Under the pieces are notes generated by a model. That model was not told the origin of the DNA, did no database searches, and saw only the letters and a list, made by a program, of their open reading frames with translations. DNA of 64,000 nt, taken from positions 6,804-70,803 of the forward strand of contig CAVBBP010000003.1 of assembly GCA_963593685.1 (NCBI GenBank). Direction: 5' to 3'. The DNA is from W0P28-013 sp963593685 (GTDB lineage Bacteria; Bacteroidota; Bacteroidia; Bacteroidales; Paludibacteraceae). A program made the translations under genes and the position numbers. Positions 8,698 to 17,546 of this stretch are shown here, in pieces. Position 1 is the first letter of the stretch. Every line of letters starts with the position of its first letter.

Positions 8698-9194
8698 CCT
8701 ACGAAACCAAATACGCGTCGCCGTTGGGCGTGCTGGTGCTGCAGAGCGATGGTCGCTATTTGACGCGCCTCTTTTTTGCTGATTCGCACGCTGCCGTGAA
8801 GGGCGGGGTGCAGGTCGAAGAGAAACGCCTCCCGATTTTTGAGCAAACAGTCCGCTGGCTCGACATCTATTTTGGTGGCGCAGTGCCCGATTTCACGCCC
8901 GAATACCGCATCGAAGGGAGCACGCCTTTTCGGCAGCAGGTGTTGCAGTTGGTGTGCCAAATTCCATACGGCCAAACGGCGACCTACGGCGATTTGGCGC
9001 AGCAGATAGCCGCCGCAAACGGCCTCGAAAAGATGTCGGCGCAGGCGGTGGGTGGCGCAGTTGGCTGGAATCCCATCTGTCTTGTAGTGCCGTGCCACCG
9101 CGTGGTCGGCGCACACGGCAACCTGACGGGCTACCGCGGCGGCCTCGCACGCAAAAAGCAGTTGCTGGACTTGGAAAGAGTAGAAAGTGTGTAA
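8694..9194 (+). CDS. ogt: Methylated-DNA-protein-cysteine S-methyltransferase
   Basis: 166 residues. The acceptor motif VVPCHRVV is present with Cys134, followed by NLTGYRGGL. FRQQVLQLVCQIPYGQTATY is the helix-turn-helix DNA-binding segment. The protein repairs O6-alkylguanine by transferring the alkyl group irreversibly to its own cysteine. It has the usual one-domain length of Ogt-type proteins. Composition returns to that of the host genome here. It overlaps the second methyltransferase by ATGA; before the insertion it probably abutted the GT2-DUF2062 gene. Its place in this operon looks incidental to the biosynthetic cluster. Confidence 0.93.
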   Translation: MTYETKYASPLGVLVLQSDGRYLTRLFFADSHAAVKGGVQVEEKRLPIFEQTVRWLDIYFGGAVPDFTPEYRIEGSTPFRQQVLQLVCQIPYGQTATYGDLAQQIAAANGLEKMSAQAVGGAVGWNPICLVVPCHRVVGAHGNLTGYRGGLARKKQLLDLERVESV

Positions 9195-9460
9195 AGTTTA
9201 TAAAGTAAAAAGTGTGTAAAGTGTGTAAAGTTATTTCTAATTTCTAGTTTCTAATTTCTAATTGTTTCTCAAAATTGCGGCAGCAATTTTTGTTTCTAGG
9301 TTTCTGGTTATTTGTTGAATCGTTTAATCGTTGAACTGTTGAAGCGTTTCGGACGCACTCGGTGCGTCCCTACAATTTGAAATCTGAAATTTGAAATTCT
9401 GTCATTGCGGCTCTGCCGCATCACTCCTCACTCCTAATTCCTAACTCCTCACTCAAAAAC
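9195..9460. repeat. Intergenic mosaic, modules A and B
   Basis: No gene. Contains 'taaagtgtgtaaagt' repeats (9187-9230), 'aatttctagtttctaattt', module A AAAATTGC/GCAATTTT hairpin at 9271-9290 in inverted context, module B hairpin (ggacgcac-tcg-gtgcgtcc then CTAC) at 9351-9373, and 'cactcctcactcctaattcc' sequence directly before the MMPL start. No TAnnTTTG element is apparent. Confidence 0.6.
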
Positions 9461-12400
9461 ATGACTCGTTTTTTTCTGAAAATATACGATTTTTTTGAAC
9501 GGCGGCGCGCGTTGATGTGGCTGCTGATGCTCGTTTCGGTGGTGGTGATGGCGCTGCTGGCGGCGCAACTGCGGTTGCACACCGACATCACCAGTTTTGT
9601 GCCTGAAAGTGCAGAGCAGGGCGGCAGCAAGGAGATTTTGGCGAATTTGAAGATAAAAGACCGCATTATCGTGCTGTTTTCGGCTGAAAATGAGGTGATT
9701 ACGCCCGACGATTTGATTGCCGTAGCCGACGCTTTCGAGGACGAACTTTGGCAGCGCACCGATTCGGCGCACATTCTCAATCTCGACGCGCACATCGATG
9801 TGTCGGTGGTTGATAACACCATCAATTTTATCTATCGCAATCTGCCTGTTTTTCTCGATTCGGCCGACTACGCCGCGCTCGACAGCCTTTTGCAGCCGCA
9901 GGTTTGCGACGAACGCATGGCCGAAAATTACCGCGATTTGCTCTCGCCGATGAGCGTAGGTGTGCAGGATATTGTGCTACGCGATCCGTTCGGACTGGGC
10001 AGTCGCACGCTCGCTAAATTGCAGAATTTCAATCAGTTCGACGGATTCGCCATCTACGACGACCGCCTTTTTTCTGACGATTTCAAAACGCTTTTTCTCT
10101 TTATCGATTCGCAGGACGGCAGCAACGCATCGCCGCTGAACGACGCACTGACCACTGCCATCGAGGAGAGTTTGGCGCAAGTGAACTCCGAAAATATCGC
10201 GGCTGAGTGCTACGGCGTGCCGATAATCGCCACCTATAATGCGCGGCAAATTCAGCGCGATTTGATGGTTACCGTCAATGTGGCGCTGTTGGTCATTATT
10301 GTGCTTATCTTGCTGGCTTTCAGGCGGAAACGAACCATTTTCTTGCTGATTTTGCCTGTGGTTTATGGCACACTGTTCGCTGCGGCGTGCATCTATCTGG
10401 CGCAAGGGCAGATTTCTGCCATCGCCATCGGCACAGGAGCGGTGGTTTTGGGCGTGGCGTTGAGTTATTCGGTGCATGTCATTTCGCACGCCGAGCATAG
10501 CAGCAACGCACGGCAGGTTATTGCCGAACTGACCTATCCGCTCACCATCGGCAGCATCACCACCATCGGCGCATTTGTAGGTTTGCAGTTCACCAGTTCG
10601 CCGCTGTTGCAAGATTTTGGGCTGTTTGCCGCCTTGTGTTTGGTGGGAACAACGCTTTTTTGTCTCATTTTTCTGCCACATTTCTTGACGGCGGGCGGCG
10701 GCCAAACCAAACGGCGCGCCATGCGCATTATCGACAAGATAAACTCCTATCCCTACGACCGAAATCGTTGGCTGATAGGCGGTTTGGCGGTGGTTACCAT
10801 TGTTGCGCTCTTCACCTGCAACGATGTGCGTTTCAACTACGACATGATGCAACTCAGTTACCGACCGCCGCACCTCGAAAACGCTGGGAAACGCCTCCAC
10901 AACCGCCCCGACGAGGATATGTCGATTTTGCTTGTGTCGCACAGCGGAAACGCCGAAAAAGCCGTTGCCGACTATGCCGCTACCAACGCCATTTTGCATG
11001 CGGCGTGCGATTCGCAGACGGTGCAGAAATATATGTCGGCCGCCGATTTTTTGCCGACCATCAGCGTGCAAACCGAGCGCATTGCACATTGGAACGCCTA
11101 TTTTTCGGCCGAAAAACGGGCGAAAATTGCCGCACAACTGCACCAATCGGCTCAAAAAGTGGGCTTTGCAAGCGACGCTTTCGACCAATTTTCCGAAATT
11201 ATCGGGCAGAACTATGCGCCGCACAACCTTTTGGCCGAATCTGCGGGGCAGCCGTTGGCATTTTCGAGTTTGGTAGAGCAGAGCGACACAACCACGCTGC
11301 TGCTCACGCAAGTTTGGCTGGCCGACGCACACAAGCCCGACCTTTACGCGCAAGTTGCCAAAACTTCGGCCATCATCGACCAAAGTTATTTCATCGGGCA
11401 GGTGGCGCGCTCCATCAACGACGATTTCAACCTGATACTCGCCATCTCGTCGCTGCTGATATTTGGCGTGCTACTGATTTCGTACGGCCATTTGGTGCTG
11501 GCGTTGCTCGCTTTTCTGCCGATGTTTGTCAGTTGGTTCATCATTCTCGGCTTTATGGCCATTTTCGGCATCGAATTCAACATCGTCAATATCATTCTTT
11601 CGACATTCATTTTCGGCATTGGCGACGATTTCAGCATCTTTGTACTCGATGGTTTGCGCAGCGAATACCGCGAAGGGAAACCGCTACTGCCAGCGCACAA
11701 AAACGCCATTTTCTTCTCGTCGCTGATGACCGTTATCGGCATGGGCGCACTGCTTTTTGCGCACCACCCAGCGGTGCATTCGTTGGCGTTGGTGTCGCTG
11801 TTGGGCATTTTGGTGGTGGTGTTTGTGTCGTACATTTTGCAGCCGCTGCTGTTCCGCTGGTTGGTTACTTGGCCTGCCTCGAAAGGCGGTTGGCCTGTGG
11901 CTGTGAGCGACCTGCTGCGCACCGCTTATGTTTTCACTATCTTTCTGATTCTCTGTGTTTTAACGCAAATAGCCATCGTCGTTTTGCTGATTGTTCCATC
12001 GACCATGCGCTGGAAACGCCGCACGATGTGTCGCATTGTACGGCTGGTGCTTTACTGCACACACCACTGCGTTCCCGATGTGCGCAATAGCGTGGAGTGC
12101 GGCGGCGAAACATTCGAAAAACCAGCCATCATCATCGCCAATCACCAGTCGATTATCGACCTCACAGCCATCATCGGTATGGTGCCGAAATTGGTCGTTA
12201 TCACCAAAAAATATGTCTGGCACTCGCCATTTTTCGGCTGGTCGGTGCGTATGGCGGGCTACATGCATTCCGAGCAGGGCGTCGAACAGATCGACCGCAC
12301 AGTGGCGCAACGCATTGCCGAAGGCTATTCGGTGCTGATTTTCCCCGAAGGCACGCGCTCGCCCGACCTGAAAGTGCATCGCTTTCATCAAGGCGCGTTT

Positions 12401-13039
12401 CTGCTGGCCGAACGACACAAACTCGATATTCTGCCAATCGCTGTTTATGGCAATGGCATGATTTTGTCGAAACGGCAGCCGTTGCTCGTGAAACCGGGGC
12501 ATTCGGTGCTGAAAGTGCTGCCGCGCGTGGCTTATGACGACCCCACTTTTGGCACGACTTACCAAGAGCGCAGCAAAAATTTCAGAATCTATCTGCAACA
12601 ACAGTACGACCTGCTTTGCGACCGATACAATACGCCCGAAAACGCCTATTTCAGGGCAGAGTGGCGGCATCGACTGCTCTACAAAGAGACGCAAACCGAG
12701 TTGCAACTCTGCCTCAAAGCGCAGCGCGAACACTATTTTACCGCTCTCGATAGGCAGATTCCGCGCACTGCCACGGTGGCGCAACTGGCGTGCGGTTACG
12801 CGCCCGAAGCGTTGATGTTGGCACTGCTCGCCGACGGACGCACCATTGTCGGTATCGACAGCGATGCCACGAAAATCGCCGTTTGCAGCCACTACAACCT
12901 GCCCAACGCCACATTCGTCTGTGCCGACCCGCTCACCTGCGCATTACCGCAAGCCGATTTCTATCTGGTGCAAAAAAACAATGCTGCGCTCGCCGTTCGC
13001 TGCCAACACGCTGGTTTTAAGGTGATTTTGTGCACCTAA
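9461..13039 (+). CDS. MMPL exporter fused to PlsC-type acyltransferase and methyltransferase-like domain
   Basis: 1192 residues, three parts. Residues 1 to about 800 form an RND/MMPL exporter: an N-terminal membrane helix, a periplasmic loop, five to six helices (about 270-430), a second periplasmic loop and a second helix block (about 645-800). Residues 860-1060 are a PlsC-like acyltransferase with HX4D (His895, Asp900) and FPEGTRS (961-967). Residues about 1100-1192 resemble the start of a Rossmann S-adenosylmethionine domain (VAQLACGYAPEALML, VGIDSD) but look too short for a complete enzyme. Exporter, acyltransferase and methyltransferase are separate genes in known aryl polyene clusters. 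The likely role is assembly and export of the lipid product. It ends the cluster. Confidence 0.85.
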   Translation: MTRFFLKIYDFFERRRALMWLLMLVSVVVMALLAAQLRLHTDITSFVPESAEQGGSKEILANLKIKDRIIVLFSAENEVITPDDLIAVADAFEDELWQRTDSAHILNLDAHIDVSVVDNTINFIYRNLPVFLDSADYAALDSLLQPQVCDERMAENYRDLLSPMSVGVQDIVLRDPFGLGSRTLAKLQNFNQFDGFAIYDDRLFSDDFKTLFLFIDSQDGSNASPLNDALTTAIEESLAQVNSENIAAECYGVPIIATYNARQIQRDLMVTVNVALLVIIVLILLAFRRKRTIFLLILPVVYGTLFAAACIYLAQGQISAIAIGTGAVVLGVALSYSVHVISHAEHSSNARQVIAELTYPLTIGSITTIGAFVGLQFTSSPLLQDFGLFAALCLVGTTLFCLIFLPHFLTAGGGQTKRRAMRIIDKINSYPYDRNRWLIGGLAVVTIVALFTCNDVRFNYDMMQLSYRPPHLENAGKRLHNRPDEDMSILLVSHSGNAEKAVADYAATNAILHAACDSQTVQKYMSAADFLPTISVQTERIAHWNAYFSAEKRAKIAAQLHQSAQKVGFASDAFDQFSEIIGQNYAPHNLLAESAGQPLAFSSLVEQSDTTTLLLTQVWLADAHKPDLYAQVAKTSAIIDQSYFIGQVARSINDDFNLILAISSLLIFGVLLISYGHLVLALLAFLPMFVSWFIILGFMAIFGIEFNIVNIILSTFIFGIGDDFSIFVLDGLRSEYREGKPLLPAHKNAIFFSSLMTVIGMGALLFAHHPAVHSLALVSLLGILVVVFVSYILQPLLFRWLVTWPASKGGWPVAVSDLLRTAYVFTIFLILCVLTQIAIVVLLIVPSTMRWKRRTMCRIVRLVLYCTHHCVPDVRNSVECGGETFEKPAIIIANHQSIIDLTAIIGMVPKLVVITKKYVWHSPFFGWSVRMAGYMHSEQGVEQIDRTVAQRIAEGYSVLIFPEGTRSPDLKVHRFHQGAFLLAERHKLDILPIAVYGNGMILSKRQPLLVKPGHSVLKVLPRVAYDDPTFGTTYQERSKNFRIYLQQQYDLLCDRYNTPENAYFRAEWRHRLLYKETQTELQLCLKAQREHYFTALDRQIPRTATVAQLACGYAPEALMLALLADGRTIVGIDSDATKIAVCSHYNLPNATFVCADPLTCALPQADFYLVQKNNAALAVRCQHAGFKVILCT

Positions 13040-13096
13040 AAAGTCGTTGTTAATAACTAAACGGCACAAAAAGGCGACAATTTGGCGTATTTTGAC

Positions 13097-13104
13097 TATC
13101 TTTG
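13097..13104 (+). promoter_or_regulatory. -7 element upstream of fabD
   Basis: TATCTTTG matches the Bacteroidota -7 consensus TAnnTTTG and lies 35 bases before the fabD ATG. No TTTG is found 19-21 bases upstream, so only half of the promoter is supported. Confidence 0.6.
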
Positions 13105-13138
13105 TCGGTTATTTGATAACCAAAACATTTTGAAAGAT

Positions 13139-14008
13139 ATGAAAGCATTTGTTTTCCCCGGTCAAGGTGCGCAATTTGTCGGTATGGGCAAAGACCTTTA
13201 CGAGTCGTCGCCGCTGGCCAAAAATTTGTTCGAAAAAGCTAACGAAATAGTTGGTTTTCGCATCACCGATTTGATGTTTGCTGGCACCGACGAGGATTTG
13301 CGCCAAACTAAAGTTACACAACCCGCCGTTTTTCTGCACTCGGTCATCTCGGCGTTGGTTTTGGGTGATAGTTTTCAGCCCGATATGGTCGCTGGCCACT
13401 CGTTGGGCGAATTTTCGGCATTGGTAGCCGCCCGCGCACTCTCGTTCGACGATGGTCTGAAACTAGTGTCGGCGCGCGCACAAGCCATGCAAAAAGCCTG
13501 CGAAAAACAGCCTGGCACGATGGCGGCCGTCATCGCCATGCCCGATGAAAAAATCGAGGAGATTTTGACGACAATCGACGGAATAGTCGTTCCCGCCAAC
13601 TATAATTGCCCCGGACAATTAGTCATTTCTGGCGCAGTAGAAGCCATCGACGAGGCGTGCGAAAAGTTGAAGGCCGCAGGTGCCAAACGCGCCATCAAAC
13701 TGGCTGTGGGCGGAGCGTTCCACTCGCCGTTGATGGAGCCAGCACGCGCCGAACTCGAAACGGCCATTCGTGCTACCGAATTTCATGCGCCCATCTGCCC
13801 CATCTACCAAAATTTCGATGCGCAACCGCACACCTGCCCCGACGAGATAAAAGCCAACCTCATCGCCCAACTGACGGGCGCAGTGCGCTGGTCGCAAAGC
13901 GTGCAGAATATGATTGCCGACGGTGCCGACTATTTCAAAGAACTCGGCCCCGGCACCGTGCTGCAAGGCTTGGTACGCAAAATCAATCCCGATGTTACCG
14001 CAGAGTAA
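13139..14008 (+). CDS. fabD: Malonyl-CoA:ACP transacylase
   Basis: 289 residues. FPGQGAQFVGMGKDL opens the protein; the active site is GHSLGEFSAL with Ser88, and His195 lies in GGAFHSPLME. The enzyme loads malonyl units from CoA onto ACP for fatty acid elongation in the cytoplasm. An upstream in-frame extension to 13082 is rejected because it runs through the -7 element and the ATG at 13139 gives the standard N-terminus. It has its own promoter, so it is probably the housekeeping gene and not part of the preceding cluster, though it could feed that cluster. Confidence 0.96.
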   Translation: MKAFVFPGQGAQFVGMGKDLYESSPLAKNLFEKANEIVGFRITDLMFAGTDEDLRQTKVTQPAVFLHSVISALVLGDSFQPDMVAGHSLGEFSALVAARALSFDDGLKLVSARAQAMQKACEKQPGTMAAVIAMPDEKIEEILTTIDGIVVPANYNCPGQLVISGAVEAIDEACEKLKAAGAKRAIKLAVGGAFHSPLMEPARAELETAIRATEFHAPICPIYQNFDAQPHTCPDEIKANLIAQLTGAVRWSQSVQNMIADGADYFKELGPGTVLQGLVRKINPDVTAE

Positions 14009-14224
14009 TGAGATTTCAAAATTTCAAATTCCAAATTTCAGAATTTCAAATTGTAGGGACGCACCGCGTGCGTCCGAACGCTTCAACAGTTCAACGATTA
14101 AACAAAACATAGAAACAGCGCGAAGCGCGAGAGACTTAGAAACAAAAATTGCGGCAGCAATTTTGAGAAACAATTAGAAACTATAAATCAGAAATCAGAA
14201 ATAACCAAATCCACAACAAAAAAA
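14009..14224. repeat. Intergenic mosaic, modules B and A
   Basis: No gene. Contains 'atttcaaaatttcaaattcc' sequence, a module B hairpin at 14053-14078 (GTAGGGACGCACCGCGTGCG core), 'aacgcttcaacagttcaacg', 'aaacagcgcgaagcgcgaga', and module A at 14145-14164. Confidence 0.6.
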
Positions 14225-15034
14225 ATGAGACTTATCATTCAACCAGATTACAACGAGGTGTCGCGCTGGGCGGCACACTATGTCGCACACCGCATACTGG
14301 AAGCGCAGCCAACGACCGAAAAACCGTTTGTGCTGGGACTTCCAACGGGTTCGTCGCCGCTGGGCATGTACCGCGAACTCATCAATCTGAACAAACAGGG
14401 TATCATCTCGTTCCAAAATGTCATTACATTCAACATGGACGAGTACATCGGGCTGCCCGAAGAACACCCCGAAAGTTACCACGCTTTCATGTGGAACAAT
14501 TTTTTCAAACACATCGACATCAATCGCGAAAATGTGAACATTCTCAACGGCAACGCTGCCGATTTGGACGCTGAATGTGCCGACTACGAGGCGCGCATCA
14601 AAGCGGTGGGCGGAATCGATCTGTTTTTGGGCGGCATTGGTCCCGACGGACATATCGCTTTCAACGAACCGGGTTCGTCGCTGGCATCGCGCACACGCCA
14701 AAAAACGCTGACGACCGACACTATCATTGCCAATTCGCGCTTCTTCGACAATGATGTGAACAAAGTGCCGAAAACCGCGCTCACCGTCGGCGTTGGCACC
14801 GTTTTGGACGCACGCGAAGTGCTGATTATCGTGAACGGCCACAACAAGGCGCGCGCCCTGAAACACGCGGTGGAAGAGGGCGTTTCGCAAATGTGGACCG
14901 TGAGCGCACTGCAACTGCACCCGCGCAGCATCATCGTGTGCGACTACGAGGCGTGCTACGAACTGAAAGTCGGCACTTACCGCTACTTCCTCGACATCGA
15001 AAAAGAAAACCTGAACGCCGAAAATCTTTTGTGA
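14225..15034 (+). CDS. nagB: Glucosamine-6-phosphate deaminase
   Basis: 269 residues. Catalytic residues fall at the same numbers as in the E. coli enzyme: Asp72 (FNMDEY), Asp141, His143 and Glu148 in GIGPDGHIAFNEPG, with GLPTGSSPLGMY forming the phosphate loop. It converts glucosamine 6-phosphate to fructose 6-phosphate and ammonia, linking amino sugar breakdown to glycolysis. It stands alone between two repeat-filled spacers; a sugar transporter and ROK kinase lie 4 kb downstream but are not contiguous. Confidence 0.97.
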   Translation: MRLIIQPDYNEVSRWAAHYVAHRILEAQPTTEKPFVLGLPTGSSPLGMYRELINLNKQGIISFQNVITFNMDEYIGLPEEHPESYHAFMWNNFFKHIDINRENVNILNGNAADLDAECADYEARIKAVGGIDLFLGGIGPDGHIAFNEPGSSLASRTRQKTLTTDTIIANSRFFDNDVNKVPKTALTVGVGTVLDAREVLIIVNGHNKARALKHAVEEGVSQMWTVSALQLHPRSIIVCDYEACYELKVGTYRYFLDIEKENLNAENLL

Positions 15035-15232
15035 AATTAGAATTATTTGAAGATTTGAAAATTTGAAAATTGTGGCTTTCTTGATTCCTACAACCTGAAA
15101 CTTGAAATCTAAAATAACCCTCACAAACCAACACCAATACATTAAACTTTTCAACTTATCAACTCATCAACTTTTCAACGACCAATCAACTAATCAACTA
15201 ATCAACCAATCAACTGATCAACTCAAATAGAA
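15035..15232. repeat. Intergenic mosaic, module E
   Basis: No gene. 'atttgaagatttgaaaattt' sequence is followed by a long run of TCAACYNATCAAC-type octamers from about 15145 to 15227, abutting the alr start codon. No trace of the missing MurF N-terminal coding sequence is recognisable here. Confidence 0.6.
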
Positions 15233-16771
15233 ATGCTTGACAATCGACAACCGCGTTTCGAGGTGGAGGCTGGCATCAACGGCTGTCTGCTTGTGCGCGA
15301 CACGCACAACTCCGACCTGACATCGCTCACCAAGCACGCGCTCAGTTTTATGGAACAGCAATCGGCCAACCAAAACCTGAAGCGCACACTCATCGTGAGC
15401 GACATCAACGGCGACGACATCGTGTGCGAGATGTTCTACGCAAACATTTGCAAGGTGATAGCATCGCAGTCTGTGAATAGGGTCATTTTTATTGGAAATG
15501 AACTATCTTCGCACTCGAAACTGTTTGATATTCAGGAGAAATCGTTTTTCTGCACAACGCGCGAATTTTTGCTTTCCGACGAGTTACAAACACTCCGCAA
15601 CGAGGTCATTTTGCTGAAAATTGCGCCCGAATTTGAGCCGCAACGCATCTTGTCGCACCTCTGCTTGCTGGCGCACGACACGGTGATGGAGATCAATTTC
15701 GATGCCATGTTTCACAACATCGACTACTTCCGCTCGAAGTTGAAACCGACCACCAAACTGATGTGTATGGTGAAAGCATCGGCCTACGGCAGCGGTTCGG
15801 TCGAGGTGGCGCAAGCCATGCAACATCACGGGGTCGATTATCTTGGCGTGGCGTTTGTGAACGAGGGCGTGGAACTGCGCCAAGCGGGCATACGCCTGCC
15901 CATCATCGTGCTCGACCCGATGAAAACCGCCTTGCACCACTTGATAAAATACCAGTTGGAACCCGAAGTTTGCTCGTTCCAATTTCTCGAAACGATGATC
16001 GACGAGGCGCAGCAGCACGGTTTGAAAGAGTATCCGATTCACATCAAACTCGATACGGGAATGCACCGCGCTGGCTTCGAGGCGGCCGATTTGCCAAAAC
16101 TGTTGCAGATGTTGCGCAGCCAATCGGCGTTGAAAGTGGCTTCGACCTTTTCGCATTTGGCCGCTGCCGACGAGCCATCGCCCGAAATGGACGCTTTCAC
16201 GCTGCAACAAATCGCACTCTTCCGCCAAAACGCCGAAACATTGGAACGCGGTTTGGGCTACCAAGTCATCAAACACACGCTCAACACGGCTGGCATCGAG
16301 CGTTTCAGCGAATACCAGTTCGATATGGCGCGACTCGGCATCGGGCTGTGGGGCATGAACTGCGTGAACGAGGAAAAACTGCGCAATGTCTGCTCGCTCA
16401 GCACGCGCATTATGCAACTGAAAACGGTGAAAGCCGGCGACACGGTGGGTTACAACCGTCGCGGAAAAATAACGAAAGACGCTGAAATTGCGCTGCTGCC
16501 GCTCGGTTACGCCGATGGCATCGACCGCCGCCTCGGCAATGGCGTTGGCTCGTTTTTCTACAAGGGGCAGCGCGTGCCGATTGTCGGCAATGTCTGCATG
16601 GACTTGCTCATGGTCGATGTTACTGGGCTGCACGCCGCCGTTGGCGACGAGATAGTCGTCTTCAACGACGAGCAACGCATTTCAAGCATTGCCAAACTGC
16701 TCGGCACCATTCCCTACGAAGTGCTGACCTCCATTTCGCCACGCGTACGACGAGTTTATTTCAGAGAATAG
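15233..16771 (+). CDS. alr: Alanine racemase with N-terminal MurF C-domain relic
   Basis: 512 residues. Residues 151-512 are a fold-type III alanine racemase: pyridoxal-phosphate Lys181 in MVKASAYGSG and catalytic Tyr407 in TVGYNRRG. It interconverts L- and D-alanine for peptidoglycan. Residues 1-150 match the last domain of MurF (INGCLLVRDTHNSDLTSL, RTLIVSDI, REFLLSDE, VILLK, then CLLAHDTVMEIN at the junction). In most Bacteroidales Alr is fused to full-length MurF (over 800 residues); here the UDP-binding and ATP-binding MurF domains are gone, so the N-terminal piece cannot be a ligase. Start ATG at 15233 follows the repeat block. Confidence 0.92.
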   Translation: MLDNRQPRFEVEAGINGCLLVRDTHNSDLTSLTKHALSFMEQQSANQNLKRTLIVSDINGDDIVCEMFYANICKVIASQSVNRVIFIGNELSSHSKLFDIQEKSFFCTTREFLLSDELQTLRNEVILLKIAPEFEPQRILSHLCLLAHDTVMEINFDAMFHNIDYFRSKLKPTTKLMCMVKASAYGSGSVEVAQAMQHHGVDYLGVAFVNEGVELRQAGIRLPIIVLDPMKTALHHLIKYQLEPEVCSFQFLETMIDEAQQHGLKEYPIHIKLDTGMHRAGFEAADLPKLLQMLRSQSALKVASTFSHLAAADEPSPEMDAFTLQQIALFRQNAETLERGLGYQVIKHTLNTAGIERFSEYQFDMARLGIGLWGMNCVNEEKLRNVCSLSTRIMQLKTVKAGDTVGYNRRGKITKDAEIALLPLGYADGIDRRLGNGVGSFFYKGQRVPIVGNVCMDLLMVDVTGLHAAVGDEIVVFNDEQRISSIAKLLGTIPYEVLTSISPRVRRVYFRE

Positions 16772-16936
16772 TTTATAATTGTATAATTGCTTAATTTCCA
16801 ATTACTTAATTATTTGAAAATTTGAAAATTTGAAGATTTGAAAATTGGGTTTGCCGCCCCGACCTTTATTGATGCGTTAAACTTATCAACTGATCAACTT
16901 ATCAACTCATTTGAAACCGTGCGTAGCACGAAAAAC
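16772..16936. repeat. Short intergenic mosaic
   Basis: 'ttgtataattgcttaatttc', 'atttgaaaatttgaagattt' and 'cttatcaactgatcaactta' modules with no promoter element. An open frame crosses this stretch from 16838 but its composition is repeat-derived and it only extends the YigZ-family gene. Confidence 0.5.
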
Positions 16937-17542
16937 ATGGACACCTATACGACCATAGTTGCACCTGCACAGGGCATTTACAAGGAGAAAGGAAGCAAAT
17001 TTTTGGCTTTTGCCTTTCCTGTTGCTACGCTCGATGCGGTGAAAACGCTGGTCGAAACGAAACGCAAAGAGTACCACGATGCACGCCATGTTTGCTACGC
17101 CTATATGCTCGGGGCAGCGCACACCGATTTTCGAGCCAATGACGACGGAGAACCTTCTGGCACAGCGGGCAAACCGATTCTCGGACAGATTAACGCCAAT
17201 GGCCTCACCAACATTTTGATAGTGGTTGTGCGCTATTTTGGCGGCATTCTGCTCGGCACAGGCGGACTCACTGTCGCCTACAAAATGGCGGCTGCCGAAG
17301 CCCTCGCCGCAGCGCAAACGGTCGAACGGCTAGTCGAGGCGCACTATCGGATTACAACGCCATACACGGCGCTCAATCGCGCGATGCGACTTGTTAAAGA
17401 ATTGCAAATGAGTGTGTTAGAACAAAAACAAAGTGCCGAATGCGAACTTACGGTGGCTGTCCGCCAGTCGCACGAAGAGCAGTTGGCGGCGCGGCTCGAA
17501 CAGATGGCGTTCGAGGGCGTTTCGTTCAGCAAAATCGATTGA
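16937..17542 (+). CDS. YigZ/IMPACT family protein
   Basis: 201 residues. KEKGSKFLAFAFPV, the ARHVCYAYMLG block, NDDGEPSGTAGKPIL and VVVRYFGGILLGTGGLTVAY are diagnostic of the UPF0029/IMPACT family (YigZ in E. coli). A C-terminal domain of about 70 residues follows. The biochemical role in bacteria is unsettled; eukaryotic IMPACT binds a translation regulator. The ATG at 16937 gives the family's usual N-terminus; an in-frame extension to 16838 is repeat DNA. The YbaK gene follows 4 bases after the stop, so the two are probably cotranscribed. Confidence 0.92.
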   Translation: MDTYTTIVAPAQGIYKEKGSKFLAFAFPVATLDAVKTLVETKRKEYHDARHVCYAYMLGAAHTDFRANDDGEPSGTAGKPILGQINANGLTNILIVVVRYFGGILLGTGGLTVAYKMAAAEALAAAQTVERLVEAHYRITTPYTALNRAMRLVKELQMSVLEQKQSAECELTVAVRQSHEEQLAARLEQMAFEGVSFSKID

Positions 17543-17546
17543 CAAC

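Noticed and set aside
13082..13138. N-terminal extension of FabD
   Set aside because: It contains the -7 element TATCTTTG and is absent from the normal FabD N-terminus.
16838..16936. 33-residue N-terminal extension of the YigZ-family protein
   Set aside because: The DNA is intergenic module sequence (atttgaaaatttgaag, tcaactgatcaac) and the family starts at the downstream ATG.
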